Shown here piece by piece: positions 1-10,085 of a stretch of DNA of 64,000 bases; position 1 is the first letter of the stretch; every line of letters starts with the position of its first letter. The DNA comes from Bradyrhizobium sp. Ash2021 (GTDB lineage: Bacteria > Pseudomonadota > Alphaproteobacteria > Rhizobiales > Xanthobacteraceae): contig NZ_CP100604.1 in NCBI RefSeq assembly GCF_031202265.1, positions 5,314,501 through 5,378,500 on the forward strand. The letters run 5' to 3'. Made by a program: the position numbers and the translations under genes. A model generated the notes under the pieces. That model was not told where the DNA came from and did no database searches. It saw only the letters and a list, made by a program, of their open reading frames with translations.

Positions 1-738
1 GAGGATTTCCGCAATCGCCGGATCCTGCGCGGCCATCGGCTGCACTGCGGTCAGCCGCTCGGCAAATATCCCGGGGCCGTGAAACAGTTTTTGGTAGAAC
101 GACCGCACGGTCGCCAGCCGCTCTTTGGTAAACTTGCGGCGCTTCATGCCGATGATGTTCAACCCTTCGAGGCTTGCATACTGGCCGTTGACGAGGCCGA
201 ACGGGATCACATCGCCGCGCACGCCGCACACTCCGCCGACCATCACCTGCGGACCGATTCGCGTGAACTGGTGCACTGCAGAGAGCCCGCCGATGAAGAC
301 GAAATCGCCGATCTCGCAATGGCCGCCGAGGGTTGCCGAGGTCGCGAAGATCACGTCATTGCCGACCTGGCAATCATGCCCGACATGGCTGCAGTTCATG
401 AAATAGCCGCGCTCGCCGACCCGCGTGACGCCGCCGCCCGCGACCGTACCGGCGTTCATGGTGACGGATTCTCTGATCGTGCAGCCCGCGCCGATCTCGA
501 GCCGGGTGAGTTCGCCGCGATAGCTTAGCGATTGCGGCGGGGTGCCGAGCGAGACGAACGGATAGATCGTGCAGCCGGCGCCAATGGTGGTTTTCGCGGT
601 GATATGGACATGCGCGATCAGCTTGCAGCTGTCGCCGATGACGACGTGGGGGCCGATGATGCAGTAGGGACCGATCGAGGTGCCCTCGCCGATCACCGCG
701 CCGTCTTCAATCCGCGCGGTGGGATCGATCATGCTCAT
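1..738 (-). CDS. lpxA: UDP-N-acetylglucosamine acyltransferase LpxA (3' end cut by window)
   Basis: LpxA makes the first lipid A intermediate by moving a 3-hydroxyacyl chain from acyl-carrier protein to UDP-GlcNAc in the cytoplasm. The minus-strand reading from 738 starts MSMIDPTARIEDGAVIGEG and runs as left-handed beta-helix hexapeptide repeats, with the family motif around HVGHDCQVGNDV and the later GGLSAVHQF and GLNIIGMKRR stretches. 246 codons are present with no stop, so the last few residues lie outside the window. A second ATG at 732 is possible. It follows lpxD-fabZ on the same strand, as usual for lipid A clusters, but a small secreted-protein gene separates it from fabZ. Confidence 0.95.
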   Translation of the reverse strand, partial: MSMIDPTARIEDGAVIGEGTSIGPYCIIGPHVVIGDSCKLIAHVHITAKTTIGAGCTIYPFVSLGTPPQSLSYRGELTRLEIGAGCTIRESVTMNAGTVAGGGVTRVGERGYFMNCSHVGHDCQVGNDVIFATSATLGGHCEIGDFVFIGGLSAVHQFTRIGPQVMVGGVCGVRGDVIPFGLVNGQYASLEGLNIIGMKRRKFTKERLATVRSFYQKLFHGPGIFAERLTAVQPMAAQDPAIAEIL

Positions 739-999
739 CCAGACAGGTCCGCCGATTCGTTAACAAGAAGGGAGGTTAAAACGTCGGGTTTTCCGGTGGT
801 TACCGCGACATGCTGATGCTGTCTAGTGACGTATCGTTACGGCGTATTTCGGCGCTGCACCCATGATCGGGGTCCGCATCCCGGCAGCAATTTCTCGCAG
901 CCGGCGGCGAGCGCATTGATCATGAAGCACTGGAAAAGGCGCACTTGAAATTGGAATGATCGTTCGCCCGGCTAGGCAGACATCCCGGATCCGCAGACA
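739..999. other. Intergenic spacer between lpxA and small secreted protein
   Basis: About 260 bases with no convincing coding frame or hairpin. A short purine run lies some 30 bases before the lpxA start. A promoter for lpxA could be here because the upstream small gene interrupts the usual fabZ-lpxA coupling, but I see no clear -35/-10 pair. Confidence 0.4.
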
Positions 1000-1353
1000 T
1001 CACGTCATGCTGCCGGGCATGAAGCAGCGGATTGAAGTCCCGGACGGGCCCTTGAGGGGCCAGACCATGGTTCGACCGGCGCGGTTTGGCTCCGTAACGA
1101 CGGCATCATCCGGAACCATGATCCACTCGCCCTCGATACGAACGCGGAAGTGCCCGTCTTTGGATTCCCAGTCCGGATCGGCGACGACAAAACCGTCCGC
1201 AACGGAGCAACACAATCCCTTTGCGCTCCTGAGTGTGTCGAACCACGGCTTCAGCGGGGACCCGGAATAGCGGCCATCGTCGCGCGCGGTTGCGTTTCCT
1301 GCCAGAACGGCAGCCAAAGCCATCACCGCCATCGACACCTTGATAAAACTCAT
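1000..1353 (-). CDS. Small secreted protein of unknown function
   Basis: 117 residues. I do not recognise a named family. The start at 1353 gives MSFIKVSMAVMALAAVLAG, a clear signal peptide with likely cleavage after ...GNATA. The mature part has a CCS motif (LCCSVADGF), a WESKDGHFRVRIEGEW segment and one more Cys near the C-terminus, so it may form a disulfide in the periplasm. An in-frame start further upstream at 1491 would put a Cys/Arg-rich stretch before the signal peptide and is unlikely. It sits between fabZ and lpxA, where most relatives would have none; a role in envelope biology is only a guess from position. Confidence 0.7.
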   Translation of the reverse strand: MSFIKVSMAVMALAAVLAGNATARDDGRYSGSPLKPWFDTLRSAKGLCCSVADGFVVADPDWESKDGHFRVRIEGEWIMVPDDAVVTEPNRAGRTMVWPLKGPSGTSIRCFMPGSMT

Positions 1354-1548
1354 CAACCGGTCTCGCGCGCAAGCGCCGAGAAGGCCGTCGACGCCAGACT
1401 GACAAACCGCAAGCCGGGCTGAAGTTCCGCCTGCAGACGGCGATCCCTTGATCCTGCAAAATACCCCGTTGCGCAAAGCGGTACAATCCAAACCGCGGCG
1501 AAATCAACGTGGCAGAATCGATTACCGATCTTGCCGACCGGTCCCGCC

Positions 1549-2010
1549 TCAATCCGTCAGCATCGCGCCGACGTCGGCTTCGGCGACCGTGGTGTCGTTG
1601 ACCTTGGCGTCGCCGTGAAACCACCACATGGTCTTGCGGCGGCCGATCGAGCGCATGTGGTACTCGATGGTGTCGCCGGGCATCACCGGCTTGCGAAACT
1701 TGCATTTGTCGATGGTCAAAAAGTAAACCGCGCGCGGCTTCTCGGTGCCTTCGACCGACTTGATGCCGATGACGCCGGCGGTCTGCGCCATGGCTTCGAT
1801 CATCATCACGCCGGGATAGACCGGGCGATCCGGAAAATGCCCAAGAAACGGCGGCTCGTTGAAGGTGACGTTCTTGACGCCGATGCCGCTGTAATCGGTC
1901 CGGATCTTCATCACCCGGTCGATCAACAGCATCGGATAGCGGTGCGGGAGCGTCTTGAGGATTTCATTGATATCCACGAGCTCAAATCTGACCGGTGCCT
2001 CCTCCATCAC
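1549..2010 (-). CDS. fabZ: 3-hydroxyacyl-ACP dehydratase FabZ
   Basis: Removes water from 3-hydroxyacyl-ACP in fatty acid elongation. The 153 residues match the family in length. [13 protein letters not shown], then [18 protein letters not shown], contains the catalytic His of the hot-dog fold, and [10 protein letters not shown] carries the catalytic Glu. The start overlaps the lpxD stop by 4 bases (2007-2010), indicating translational coupling. A second ATG follows immediately (MMEE), so the true start could be 2007. Confidence 0.97.
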   Translation of the reverse strand: MMEEAPVRFELVDINEILKTLPHRYPMLLIDRVMKIRTDYSGIGVKNVTFNEPPFLGHFPDRPVYPGVMMIEAMAQTAGVIGIKSVEGTEKPRAVYFLTIDKCKFRKPVMPGDTIEYHMRSIGRRKTMWWFHGDAKVNDTTVAEADVGAMLTD

Positions 2011-3074
2011 TCCCGCCCCTCGCCCTTCGGATCGGCCGTGCTGTCGCGCACCAGACGCTCCACCGCAATAATCTCCCTAAACCATTGTTTGGTCGGTTTG
2101 GCAAAATGGCCGCCCCAGCGGCCGTTGGGCGGGATGTCATCCTTGACCGCGCTCATCGCCGTGACCTGGGCGCCGTCGCCGATCTTGAGATGATTGTTGA
2201 TACCCACCTTGGCGCCCAGCGCCACATTGTCGCCGATCGTCAGGCTGCCGGCGAGCCCGATCTGGGCCGCCAGCAGGCAGTGCCTGCCGATGGTCACATT
2301 GTGGCCGATCTGGACCTGATTGTCGATTTTGGTGCCCTCGCCGATCACGGTGTCGCGCAGGCTGCCGCGGTCGATCGTGGTGCCGGCGCCGACCTCGACA
2401 TCGTTCTGGATCAGGACGCGGCCGGTCTGCGGCACCTTCAAATGGCCTTCGGGCCCGAAGAAAATGAAGCCGTAGCCATCCTGCCCGATGCTGCAGCCGG
2501 GATGGATAAGCACGTTGTTGCCGATCAGGGCAAACTGGATGGCGCTGCGCGCGCCGACATTGCAGTCGCGGCCGATTCTGACGTCGGCGCCGATCACGGC
2601 ACCGGCGCCGATCACGGTGCCGGCGCCGATTTCGACCCTCGGGCCGATCACCGCGAGCGGATCGAGGATCACGCCGTCCTCCAGATGGGCCGTTGGGTCA
2701 ATGATCGCCGACGGCGCGATGCCGTCATTGTCGCACCAGGATTGCGGGCGGAGCGCGTCGCCGTGCCATTCGCGGGCGAGCGTGACGAAGGCGCGGAACG
2801 GCTGCGCCGCCCGCAGCACGGCGACATGGGCGGGGACCCTGGCTTCGAAACGCGGGCTGACCAGGCACGCGCCGGCCTTGGTCGACGCGAGTTGATCAGC
2901 GTATTTGAGGTTGTCGAAAAACGTCAGATGCATGGGGCCGGCTTCGTCGAGCGACGCCAGTCCCCTGATCTTGAGGCCGCCCCGCGCGGGGTCGACCAAC
3001 TCTGCCTTCGTCAGCGTGGCGATATCGGCCAGCGTCGACGAAGGGGGTTGCTTGAAGAAGTTCGGCTGCGCCAT
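2007..3074 (-). CDS. lpxD: UDP-3-O-(3-hydroxyacyl)glucosamine N-acyltransferase LpxD
   Basis: Third lipid A enzyme: adds the N-linked hydroxyacyl chain to UDP-3-O-acyl-glucosamine. 355 residues with an N-terminal LpxD domain (about 1-100), then long hexapeptide repeats (for example [20 protein letters not shown]) and the motif [18 protein letters not shown] with the catalytic His. I chose the start at 3074 ([10 protein letters not shown]), which is typical of rhizobial LpxD, over an in-frame start at 3185 lying in a repeat-like sequence. Coupled to fabZ downstream. Confidence 0.96.
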   Translation of the reverse strand: MAQPNFFKQPPSSTLADIATLTKAELVDPARGGLKIRGLASLDEAGPMHLTFFDNLKYADQLASTKAGACLVSPRFEARVPAHVAVLRAAQPFRAFVTLAREWHGDALRPQSWCDNDGIAPSAIIDPTAHLEDGVILDPLAVIGPRVEIGAGTVIGAGAVIGADVRIGRDCNVGARSAIQFALIGNNVLIHPGCSIGQDGYGFIFFGPEGHLKVPQTGRVLIQNDVEVGAGTTIDRGSLRDTVIGEGTKIDNQVQIGHNVTIGRHCLLAAQIGLAGSLTIGDNVALGAKVGINNHLKIGDGAQVTAMSAVKDDIPPNGRWGGHFAKPTKQWFREIIAVERLVRDSTADPKGEGRE

Positions 3075-3100
3075 TCCACCCGTCGCAGTCCGGCCGGTGA

Positions 3101-3201
3101 TCGGACCAGAGCTTCGGCTCTGATCGATCAGAACCGGAGCCCTGCTTTGCGTTGACGCGTTTTCTTCACGCGAACCGGCACCCACTTCGCTCGAAAACGC
3201 T
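3101..3201. repeat. Extragenic repeat, copy 1 (between bamA and lpxD)
   Basis: The core reads TTGACGCGTTTTCTTCACGC, then GAACCGGCACCCACTTCGCT and CGAAAACGCT. An upstream arm contains CAGAGCTTCGGCTCTG and CAGAACCGGAG. Related copies lie at 16731, 27092, 27599, 37051 and 61071. The halves CGCGTTTTC and GAAAACGC are complementary, so the transcript can fold. I recognise this as a dispersed element common between Bradyrhizobium genes. Confidence 0.75.
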
Positions 3202-3215
3202 TAGATCATATTGCT

Positions 3216-5795
3216 TTAGAACGATGTTCCGCCGCCAAACTTGAACTGCTGGACTCGGTCAAACCTACCCTTGGTGAGCGGAACCGCATAGTCGAAGCGC
3301 AGCGGTCCGAACGGCGATGCCCAGATCAAGCCGACACCCACCGACGAGCGGACGACCTTGCTGTCGTCGTACTGCAATCCGAGGCAGGTGCCGGGATTTG
3401 CCGAGGTCGTCGCACTGACCTGCGTCGGCTTGATACAGCCCGGGGCATTCGTTTCGCCCGTTGCAATCCACTCCGTTGGCCCCTTGTAATCGTAGAGACC
3501 GCCGGCGTCGGCATAGACCGCGCCCTTGAGCCCGACTTCCTTCGGCAGGAACCAGAACGGCATCTGCAACTCCGCCGACACGCCCCAGTACTTGGTGCCG
3601 CCGAGCGCATCGCCGGTGCCGTAGGGATTGATGTCACGCGGGCCGATGCCGTTCGGGGCAAAGCCGCGCACCAGGTTCGGCCCCATCTGGAAGTGGTCGA
3701 GCATTCGCAACGGGGTGTTGCCCAACTGGTTCAGGATGCCGGCCTGGCCGTGAATCACGCCAACGATGTCTGAAACCAGCGGCGTGTAATATTTCGCGTC
3801 GATGGCGGACTTGATGTAGCTGACGTCGCCGCCGACGCCCGCGAAATCCTGCTTCCAATCGACGATCAAGCCGTCGGTCGGGTTCTTGTTGTTGTCGAGC
3901 GTGTTGTAGTTCAGCGAATAGCCGAGCGACGAGGTCAGGGTCTGGCCGCTCTGCAGCTCCTTGCGGACCGGCAGCGAAGCTTCGCCGTCGCTGAAGCACC
4001 ACAGCCCGATGCCCGAGGTGTCGGTGGCGGATTGGCCCCCTGACGTTGCAGTACCCCCGGCAGGAATATTGTTCAAATTCGCAAAGGCCGGCGACGGGTT
4101 GAACGCGAGCAGCCCGTTGTTCGGGTTATTGTTACAGTTCGCCAGATTGCTCGGCAGCTGGATCTGCTGCTCATAGATCGAATAGCGAAGCTGCAGCGCG
4201 AGATCTTCGCGCAGGCTGAAGCCAAGCCGCGGGCTGAAGCCGATCGTCTTGGTGCCGTAGGAAATATAGCTGTTGGCAAGCTGCTGGCGCTGGAACAGGT
4301 CGAGACCGAGCGCAACGCGATAGTCCAGCAGATAGGGCTCGACGAACGAGAGCGAGTAGCCGCGCGCATACTGGCCGTAGGTGACCGACGCCTTGGCGAA
4401 CAGGCCTCGCCCCAGGAAGTTGCGTTCGGAAACGCTGACTTCGGCGAGCGCACCGTCGGTGGTCGAGTAGCCGCCCGACACCGAGAAATCGCCGGTCGAT
4501 TTTTCTTCCAGATCGACGATCAGGATGATGCGATCGCTCGAGGATCCCGGTTCGGTCACGATCTTCACGCTCTTGAAGAAATCGAGGTTCTTCAGCCGGC
4601 GCTCGGCGCGATCGACCAGCGCGCGGTTGTAGGCGTCGCCTTCGGAGATATCGAATTCGCGCCGAATCACGTAGTCGCGCGTGCGGGTGTTGCCGCGGAT
4701 ATTGATGCGCTCGATATAGGTTCGCGGGCCTTCATCGATGGTGAAGACGATCGAAACGGTGTGCTGTTCGAAATTGCGGTCGCCGCGCGGGCGCACGATC
4801 GCGAAGGCATAGCCGCGCCGCGAGGCCTCGATCTGCATTTCCTCGACCGACTTCTCCAGCGCCTCGGCGTTATAGAGCGAGCCGACACCGACGCGCGAGA
4901 AGCTGCGCAGCGAGTTCCCATCGAGCGTGCCGATGCTGGACTGGAAGTCCACCGAAGCAACCCGGTACTGCTGGCCTTCCTCGATCTTGAAAGTAACGAG
5001 GAAGCCCTTCTTGTCGGGATCGTATTCGGTCAGCGCGGCCACCACCTGCACGTCGGCAAAGCCGTGCTTCAGGTAGAAACGGCGAATCAGATCGCGGTCG
5101 GCCTCGACCCGGTCCGGATCGTAGACGTCGCCGCCGCCGAGGAAGCTCAAGAGATTGGATTCGTGCGTCTTGATGATGTCCTTGAGGCGATAGGACGAAT
5201 AGGCGACGTTGCCGATGAATTCGACCGATTTGACGCCGGTTTTCTGGCCTTCGGTGATCGTGAAGACCAGATCGACGCGATTGTTCGGCTGCTCGATGAT
5301 TTCCGGATTGACGCGGACATCATAGCGGCCCGAGCGCCGGTAGATTTCGGCAATGCGCTGGGCATCCGACTGAACCATCGGACGCGACAGCGTGCCGCGG
5401 GGCTTGGACTGAATTTCTGACGAGAGCTGCTCGTCCTTGATCTTCTTGTTGCCTTCGAAGGCGATGCGCCCGATCACGGGGTTTTCGACCACGACCACCA
5501 CGACCCGGCCGCCGGTCTGGTTGATCCGGACGTCCTGGAACAGGCCAGTCTCGATCAGCGCCTTGAGGCCGTCGTCGATCTCGGCCTGGGTCAGACGCCC
5601 GCCGGGACCCGCCTTGAAATAGGAGCGAATGGTTTCGACTTCGACGCGCCGGTTCCCCTCAACCCCGATCGAAGCCACGCCTTGGGCGGCTGCCGGCGCG
5701 GACACGAGCACAGCCGCCAGCGTGGCAGCCACCGGCACGGCAAACATGATCAGGGCGGCAACCAAGCCCCCCCGCACTCGCATTCCAACCATCAT
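3216..5795 (-). CDS. bamA: Outer membrane protein assembly factor BamA
   Basis: Core of the BAM machine that folds beta-barrel proteins into the outer membrane. 859 residues from 5795: signal peptide ending ...VLVSAPAAAQ, five POTRA repeats (about 40-440; starts GVASIGVEGNRRVEVETI), then an Omp85 16-strand barrel with the VRGF motif (LVRGFAPNGIGPRD) and a C-terminal Phe (GGGTSF). ATGs at 5795, 5792 and 5783 are all possible; AAGGGC lies upstream of 5795. A longer in-frame start at 5972 would place about 59 non-signal residues first. Two predicted surface loops carry two Cys each, which is uncommon in BamA. Confidence 0.97.
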   Translation of the reverse strand: MMVGMRVRGGLVAALIMFAVPVAATLAAVLVSAPAAAQGVASIGVEGNRRVEVETIRSYFKAGPGGRLTQAEIDDGLKALIETGLFQDVRINQTGGRVVVVVVENPVIGRIAFEGNKKIKDEQLSSEIQSKPRGTLSRPMVQSDAQRIAEIYRRSGRYDVRVNPEIIEQPNNRVDLVFTITEGQKTGVKSVEFIGNVAYSSYRLKDIIKTHESNLLSFLGGGDVYDPDRVEADRDLIRRFYLKHGFADVQVVAALTEYDPDKKGFLVTFKIEEGQQYRVASVDFQSSIGTLDGNSLRSFSRVGVGSLYNAEALEKSVEEMQIEASRRGYAFAIVRPRGDRNFEQHTVSIVFTIDEGPRTYIERINIRGNTRTRDYVIRREFDISEGDAYNRALVDRAERRLKNLDFFKSVKIVTEPGSSSDRIILIVDLEEKSTGDFSVSGGYSTTDGALAEVSVSERNFLGRGLFAKASVTYGQYARGYSLSFVEPYLLDYRVALGLDLFQRQQLANSYISYGTKTIGFSPRLGFSLREDLALQLRYSIYEQQIQLPSNLANCNNNPNNGLLAFNPSPAFANLNNIPAGGTATSGGQSATDTSGIGLWCFSDGEASLPVRKELQSGQTLTSSLGYSLNYNTLDNNKNPTDGLIVDWKQDFAGVGGDVSYIKSAIDAKYYTPLVSDIVGVIHGQAGILNQLGNTPLRMLDHFQMGPNLVRGFAPNGIGPRDINPYGTGDALGGTKYWGVSAELQMPFWFLPKEVGLKGAVYADAGGLYDYKGPTEWIATGETNAPGCIKPTQVSATTSANPGTCLGLQYDDSKVVRSSVGVGLIWASPFGPLRFDYAVPLTKGRFDRVQQFKFGGGTSF

Positions 5796-5968
5796 GCGCA
5801 ACGCGCCCTTATCATTCCCATGCCGGCCCGTATCCCTACGAACCGGCAGATTCCCATCTGCTGCGTCGCTTGTAGCCAATTTAACCGGGTGGGCAAACCT
5901 GACATCGCAGTGCAATTCCATTTTCATTCCAAGACGTTGCCCATCGGCAACGCCACAAAAAAGCCGCT

Positions 5969-7120
5969 TCACGATGCCGCGAGATGCAGGATGTCATTAT
6001 AGGTCGCAAACACCATCAACATGAGCACAAGGCCGAGGCCGATTCGGAACCCCATTTCCTGAGCCCGCTCCGACAACGGCCGGCCCCGGACGGCCTCTAC
6101 CGCATAGAACAAAAGGTGACCGCCATCGAGCAGCGGCACCGGAAACAGGTTCAGCAAGCCAATCGAGATCGAGAGTACCGCAGCCAGGTGAATCAATGCT
6201 GCAAGACCGATGGTGGCGACCTGACCCGATATCTGGGCGATCCGGAGCGGTCCGCCGACCTGGTTGGCCGCTTCGCGGCCGGTGAAGATGCCGCCGATAT
6301 AGGCCAGCGTGCGGTCGACCACGAACCAGGTCTCCTTGACGCCGAGCCAGAGTGCGGTCGCGGGATCGACGCGTTCGGTCAGGACATCGCCGGGTGCGGT
6401 GGCACGGGTAATGCCGAGCACGCCGAGCCGCTGCACATTGCCGAACGGATCCTTCACTTCGCGCAATTCCGGGGTGCCGCGCAGCTGCACCGTGGAATCA
6501 CCGCGCTTGACGGTGAAGGACAATTGCTCGCCGGCGCGAACGCCGACAATCCGCTGCATGTCCGAGAAGCTTCCGATGGTCTTGCCGTCGATATCGGTCA
6601 CGATGTCGCCGACCTGGAAGCCTGCGGCCGCAGCCGCGCTGCCGGCTTCTACCTTGTCGACCCGCGCCGTCGTGCTCGGCTTGCCGAAGAAGGTGAACAG
6701 GCAGGTGAAGATCACGATCGCCAGGATGAAATTGGCAATCGGGCCGGCGGCGACGATCGCCGCGCGCGGTCCGACCCGCTTGTGGTGGAAGCTGCCGGCG
6801 CGCTCTTCCTCGGTCATGTTGGCGAGCGCCTCGGCCGATGGCGTGGAGGCTTCCGACTCGTCGCCGAAGAACTTGACGTAGCCGCCAAGCGGGATGGCGG
6901 AGACCTTCCAGCGCGTGCCGTGGCGGTCGTTGAAGCCAAAGAGTTCCGGCCCGAAACCGAGCGAGAACGTCAACACCTTCACGCCGGCCCAGCGGGCGAC
7001 CAGGAAGTGGCCGAGCTCATGGAAGAAAACGACGATGGTCAGGACGAACAGGAAGGGAATGATGTAACCGATGAGCCCATGGCTCAACGTATTGAAACTA
7101 TGTAGAAAAAACTCAGACAT
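5969..7120 (-). CDS. rseP: Site-2 intramembrane metalloprotease RseP
   Basis: Inner-membrane zinc protease that cuts anti-sigma factors or remnant signal peptides inside the membrane. 383 residues. The zinc site is FFHELGHFLVARW near the N-terminus, a PDZ domain sits around residues 120-220 (AAGFQVGDIVTDIDG), and the third zinc ligand is in NLFPVPLLDGGHLLFYAVE. The start at 7120 (MSEFFLHSFN) has GAGGGG just upstream. It has one PDZ domain, as is usual for alphaproteobacteria. It lies between dxr and bamA, the classic order. Confidence 0.95.
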   Translation of the reverse strand: MSEFFLHSFNTLSHGLIGYIIPFLFVLTIVVFFHELGHFLVARWAGVKVLTFSLGFGPELFGFNDRHGTRWKVSAIPLGGYVKFFGDESEASTPSAEALANMTEEERAGSFHHKRVGPRAAIVAAGPIANFILAIVIFTCLFTFFGKPSTTARVDKVEAGSAAAAAGFQVGDIVTDIDGKTIGSFSDMQRIVGVRAGEQLSFTVKRGDSTVQLRGTPELREVKDPFGNVQRLGVLGITRATAPGDVLTERVDPATALWLGVKETWFVVDRTLAYIGGIFTGREAANQVGGPLRIAQISGQVATIGLAALIHLAAVLSISIGLLNLFPVPLLDGGHLLFYAVEAVRGRPLSERAQEMGFRIGLGLVLMLMVFATYNDILHLAAS

Positions 7121-7163
7121 CCAATTCCCCTCGACGAGAGCCGAAAGCTCCGTCCCCAACCCT

Positions 7164-8387
7164 CTAGGATGCCTTTAAGGCAATTTGAGGCAATAGGGAG
7201 GCAGCTTTATTTCTCGCAACATGGTCAATGGAAATCGCGTCGTCGGCCGAGGTCAAGGGCGCGAGATTTCCGGAGCGAATCCAGTCGTTCATGGTCGCCT
7301 CGACCAGCCGCGCAATGGCGCCGAATCTGATCTGGCCGGCGATGAAGGCCGCGACCGCCACTTCGTTCGCCGCATTGTATACCGTAGTCGCGCCCCGTCC
7401 GGTCCTTAAGGATTCGTAAGCCAGCCGCAGTCCGGGGAACCGCTCGAAATCCGGCGCTTCGAACGTCAATTGCCCGATCTTGGCAAGATCCAGTCTGGCC
7501 GAGGGGCCGACGATCCGATCGGGCCAGCCGAGGCAATGCGCGATCGGAATCCGCATGTCCGGCGCGCCCAATTGGGCGACCACCGAACGGTCGGAGAATT
7601 CGACCATGCCGTGGATGATCGATTGCGGATGCACGAGCACGTCGATCTCGTCCGGCGTCAGCGCAAACAGATAGGAGGCCTCGATCACCTCGAGCCCCTT
7701 GTTCATCATCGAGGCCGAATCGATCGTGATCTTCTGACCCATGCTCCAGTTCGGATGCTTCAAGGCCTGGGCCAGCGTGGCCTGCTCGATGTCGGCGGCG
7801 GCCCAGGTGCGGAACGGGCCGCCGGACGCGGTGATGATCACGCGCACCAGCTCCTCGCGGTTGCCGGAGCCTAGCGCCTGAAACAGCGCATTGTGTTCGG
7901 AATCCGCCGGCAGGATGCAGGCCCCTGCTTTGGCTGCGCGCTGCATGAAGAAATCGCCGGCACAGACAAGACATTCCTTGTTGGCCAATGCCACGGCCGC
8001 GCCACGGTCCACCGCGGCAAGCGCAGGTTTCAGCCCGGCCGCACCGCTGACCGCGGCCATCACCCAGTCCGCCGGGCGCGCGGCCGCTTCGATAATCGCG
8101 CTTTCGCCGGCGCCGCATTCGATGCGCGTCCCGGCCAGAGCCTGTTTCAATTCGCCGAGACGGTCCGGATCGGCAATCGCCGCAAACCGCGCGCCGAATT
8201 CCCTGGCGAGCTTCGCCAGCGCCTCGACATTGGTATTCGCGGTCAGCGCCTCGACCTGATAGCGCTCGCGCGCGCCCCGCAGCAAATCCATGGTGCTGTC
8301 GCCGATGGAGCCGGTGGCGCCAAGGACGGTCACGGTGCGCACGGCGGATGTCGCGGCCTTGTTGTTACGCAATGGAACTGCGCTCAT
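7164..8387 (-). CDS. dxr: 1-deoxy-D-xylulose 5-phosphate reductoisomerase
   Basis: Second step of the MEP isoprenoid pathway: converts DXP to 2-C-methylerythritol 4-phosphate using NADPH. 407 residues, normal length. The N-terminal Rossmann motif is [14 protein letters not shown]. The metal and substrate site includes [25 protein letters not shown] and [10 protein letters not shown]. The start at 8387 (MSAVPLRNN) lies 4 bases after the cdsA stop. Its product feeds uppS two genes upstream in the same operon. Confidence 0.97.
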   Translation of the reverse strand: MSAVPLRNNKAATSAVRTVTVLGATGSIGDSTMDLLRGARERYQVEALTANTNVEALAKLAREFGARFAAIADPDRLGELKQALAGTRIECGAGESAIIEAAARPADWVMAAVSGAAGLKPALAAVDRGAAVALANKECLVCAGDFFMQRAAKAGACILPADSEHNALFQALGSGNREELVRVIITASGGPFRTWAAADIEQATLAQALKHPNWSMGQKITIDSASMMNKGLEVIEASYLFALTPDEIDVLVHPQSIIHGMVEFSDRSVVAQLGAPDMRIPIAHCLGWPDRIVGPSARLDLAKIGQLTFEAPDFERFPGLRLAYESLRTGRGATTVYNAANEVAVAAFIAGQIRFGAIARLVEATMNDWIRSGNLAPLTSADDAISIDHVARNKAASLLPQIALKAS

Positions 8388-8391
8388 TGTT

Positions 8392-9267
8392 TCACCAAAC
8401 CATAAGACCGCGGCCGACGCCATCGGCGCCGCCGCGAAGGAACCCGAAAATTGCCGCCATGACGACGGCTGCGACAAATCCGTCCAGGCGATCCAGTAGC
8501 CCGCCATGGCCGGGAATGATGTGGCTGGAATCCTTCACGCCAAAACGCCGTTTCACAGCGGACTCAAACAGATCGCCGAATTGCGACACGACCGAGAGCA
8601 TTGCGCCCAATACCAATAGTGACCCTAGTTCGAGCTTCAGCGAGTGCTCTGCGGCTTGGTTATGATCGAACGCATAGAAGCCCGCTGCGACGATTAGGCT
8701 CGCAACAAAGCCGCCGATGGCGCCGGCCCACGTCTTCTTCGGACTGACCCGGGGCCAGAGCTTCGGTCCGCCGATGCCGCGGCCAGCGAAATAACCGCCA
8801 ATATCGGTCACCCACACCACCAGCAGCACCAATATCAGTGCTGCGAAACCTTTGACCGAATCCAGACGCACCAGCACCGAAGCGATCTCGGCCGCCGCGG
8901 CATAGAAAAACCCGGTCGCCGTCCAGTTGCGCTGCGCCGGCGTGATCAAGGCAACGACGATGAGCCCGGCAACAAAGACAACGAGCGCCGCATCGATCCG
9001 TCCCGTGGCGAGACAAAGTCCCCCCAGCCCCAGCGCGACAACGCCTGAGGCGACGACGCGCATTTCGCCCGCCGCGCCCACGATCGTCAGCCATTCGACA
9101 TAGAGGCCGATCGCGCCCAGCGTGACCAAACCCGCCCACAGCCATCCGCCGGCATAGGCGATCGCAATCGCCAGCGGCGCCAGCGTCAATGCAACGGCGA
9201 CGCGCAGCAAAAGATTGCGCGAACCCGGTTCGGCCGCCGCCGCAGGTGCGGCTTCGCCCTCGGTCAC
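8392..9267 (-). CDS. cdsA: Phosphatidate cytidylyltransferase
   Basis: Makes CDP-diacylglycerol from phosphatidate and CTP, the branch point of membrane phospholipid synthesis. 291 residues with about eight membrane helices. The family signature near the C-terminus reads [20 protein letters not shown], followed by [18 protein letters not shown] is also conserved. The start overlaps the uppS stop by 4 bases (9264-9267). Confidence 0.95.
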   Translation of the reverse strand: MTEGEAAPAAAAEPGSRNLLLRVAVALTLAPLAIAIAYAGGWLWAGLVTLGAIGLYVEWLTIVGAAGEMRVVASGVVALGLGGLCLATGRIDAALVVFVAGLIVVALITPAQRNWTATGFFYAAAAEIASVLVRLDSVKGFAALILVLLVVWVTDIGGYFAGRGIGGPKLWPRVSPKKTWAGAIGGFVASLIVAAGFYAFDHNQAAEHSLKLELGSLLVLGAMLSVVSQFGDLFESAVKRRFGVKDSSHIIPGHGGLLDRLDGFVAAVVMAAIFGFLRGGADGVGRGLMVW

Positions 9268-10025
9268 GATCCGGTTTTCGCGGCCAGACCGCCGAAACGG
9301 CGCTCCCGTCTGGCATATTCGGCGATCGCGCTCTCAAGCGCGGCCTTGTCGAAGTCCGGCCAGTGGATCGGCACGAACACGAGTTCGCTGTAGGCCGCCT
9401 GCCACATCAGGAAATTCGACAGCCGCTGCTCGCCGCTGGTGCGGATGATCAGATCGGGATCGGGAATGTCGGGCGTGTCGAGATATTGACCGATCGCATC
9501 GGCATCGATCGATGCGGGATCGCGCTTTCCCTCGGCAACTTCGCGGGCGAGGCGACGCGCGGCGTTGGCGATTTCTTGGCGCGAACCGTAGTTGAAGGCG
9601 ACGACGAGGTTGAGCTTGGTATTGGCCTTGGTCAGCTCTTCGGCTTCGTTCAGGAGCGCGCAGATATCGCTCTCCAGGCCCTCACGCTCACCGATCACGC
9701 GGACCCGCACGCCGTCACGGTGAAGCGACGCCAGATCGTTGCGGATGAAGCGCCGGAGCAAGCCGAACAGGTCGCCGATTTCGGTCGCCGGACGCGACCA
9801 GTTTTCGGAGCTGAACGAAAAGATCGTCAGATAGAGCACGCCGAGTTCGTGTGCCGCACGAACCACGCGCCGCAGCGCCTCGACGCCGCGGCGATGGCCT
9901 TCCGCACGCGGCAGACCGCGCGCGGCCGCCCAGCGCCCGTTGCCGTCCATGATGATCGCCACATGCAAGGGACCGCCGGTTCGATCCGGTCCTTCGGTTG
10001 CGGGGGCGGCGGCATTAGACATCAT
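9264..10025 (-). CDS. uppS: Undecaprenyl diphosphate synthase UppS
   Basis: Cis-prenyltransferase that builds the C55 lipid carrier for peptidoglycan and O-antigen. 253 residues. [19 protein letters not shown] holds the catalytic Asp and diphosphate-binding residues. [11 protein letters not shown] and [19 protein letters not shown] are the other conserved boxes. It overlaps cdsA. Two adjacent starts (MMSN) are possible. Confidence 0.97.
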   Translation of the reverse strand: MMSNAAAPATEGPDRTGGPLHVAIIMDGNGRWAAARGLPRAEGHRRGVEALRRVVRAAHELGVLYLTIFSFSSENWSRPATEIGDLFGLLRRFIRNDLASLHRDGVRVRVIGEREGLESDICALLNEAEELTKANTKLNLVVAFNYGSRQEIANAARRLAREVAEGKRDPASIDADAIGQYLDTPDIPDPDLIIRTSGEQRLSNFLMWQAAYSELVFVPIHWPDFDKAALESAIAEYARRERRFGGLAAKTGS

Positions 10026-10085
10026 TCAATCCCAGGAAGGGTCCCAAGGAATTTTCCAAGGGGTCGCACGGGTAGTCTTGCGGCG

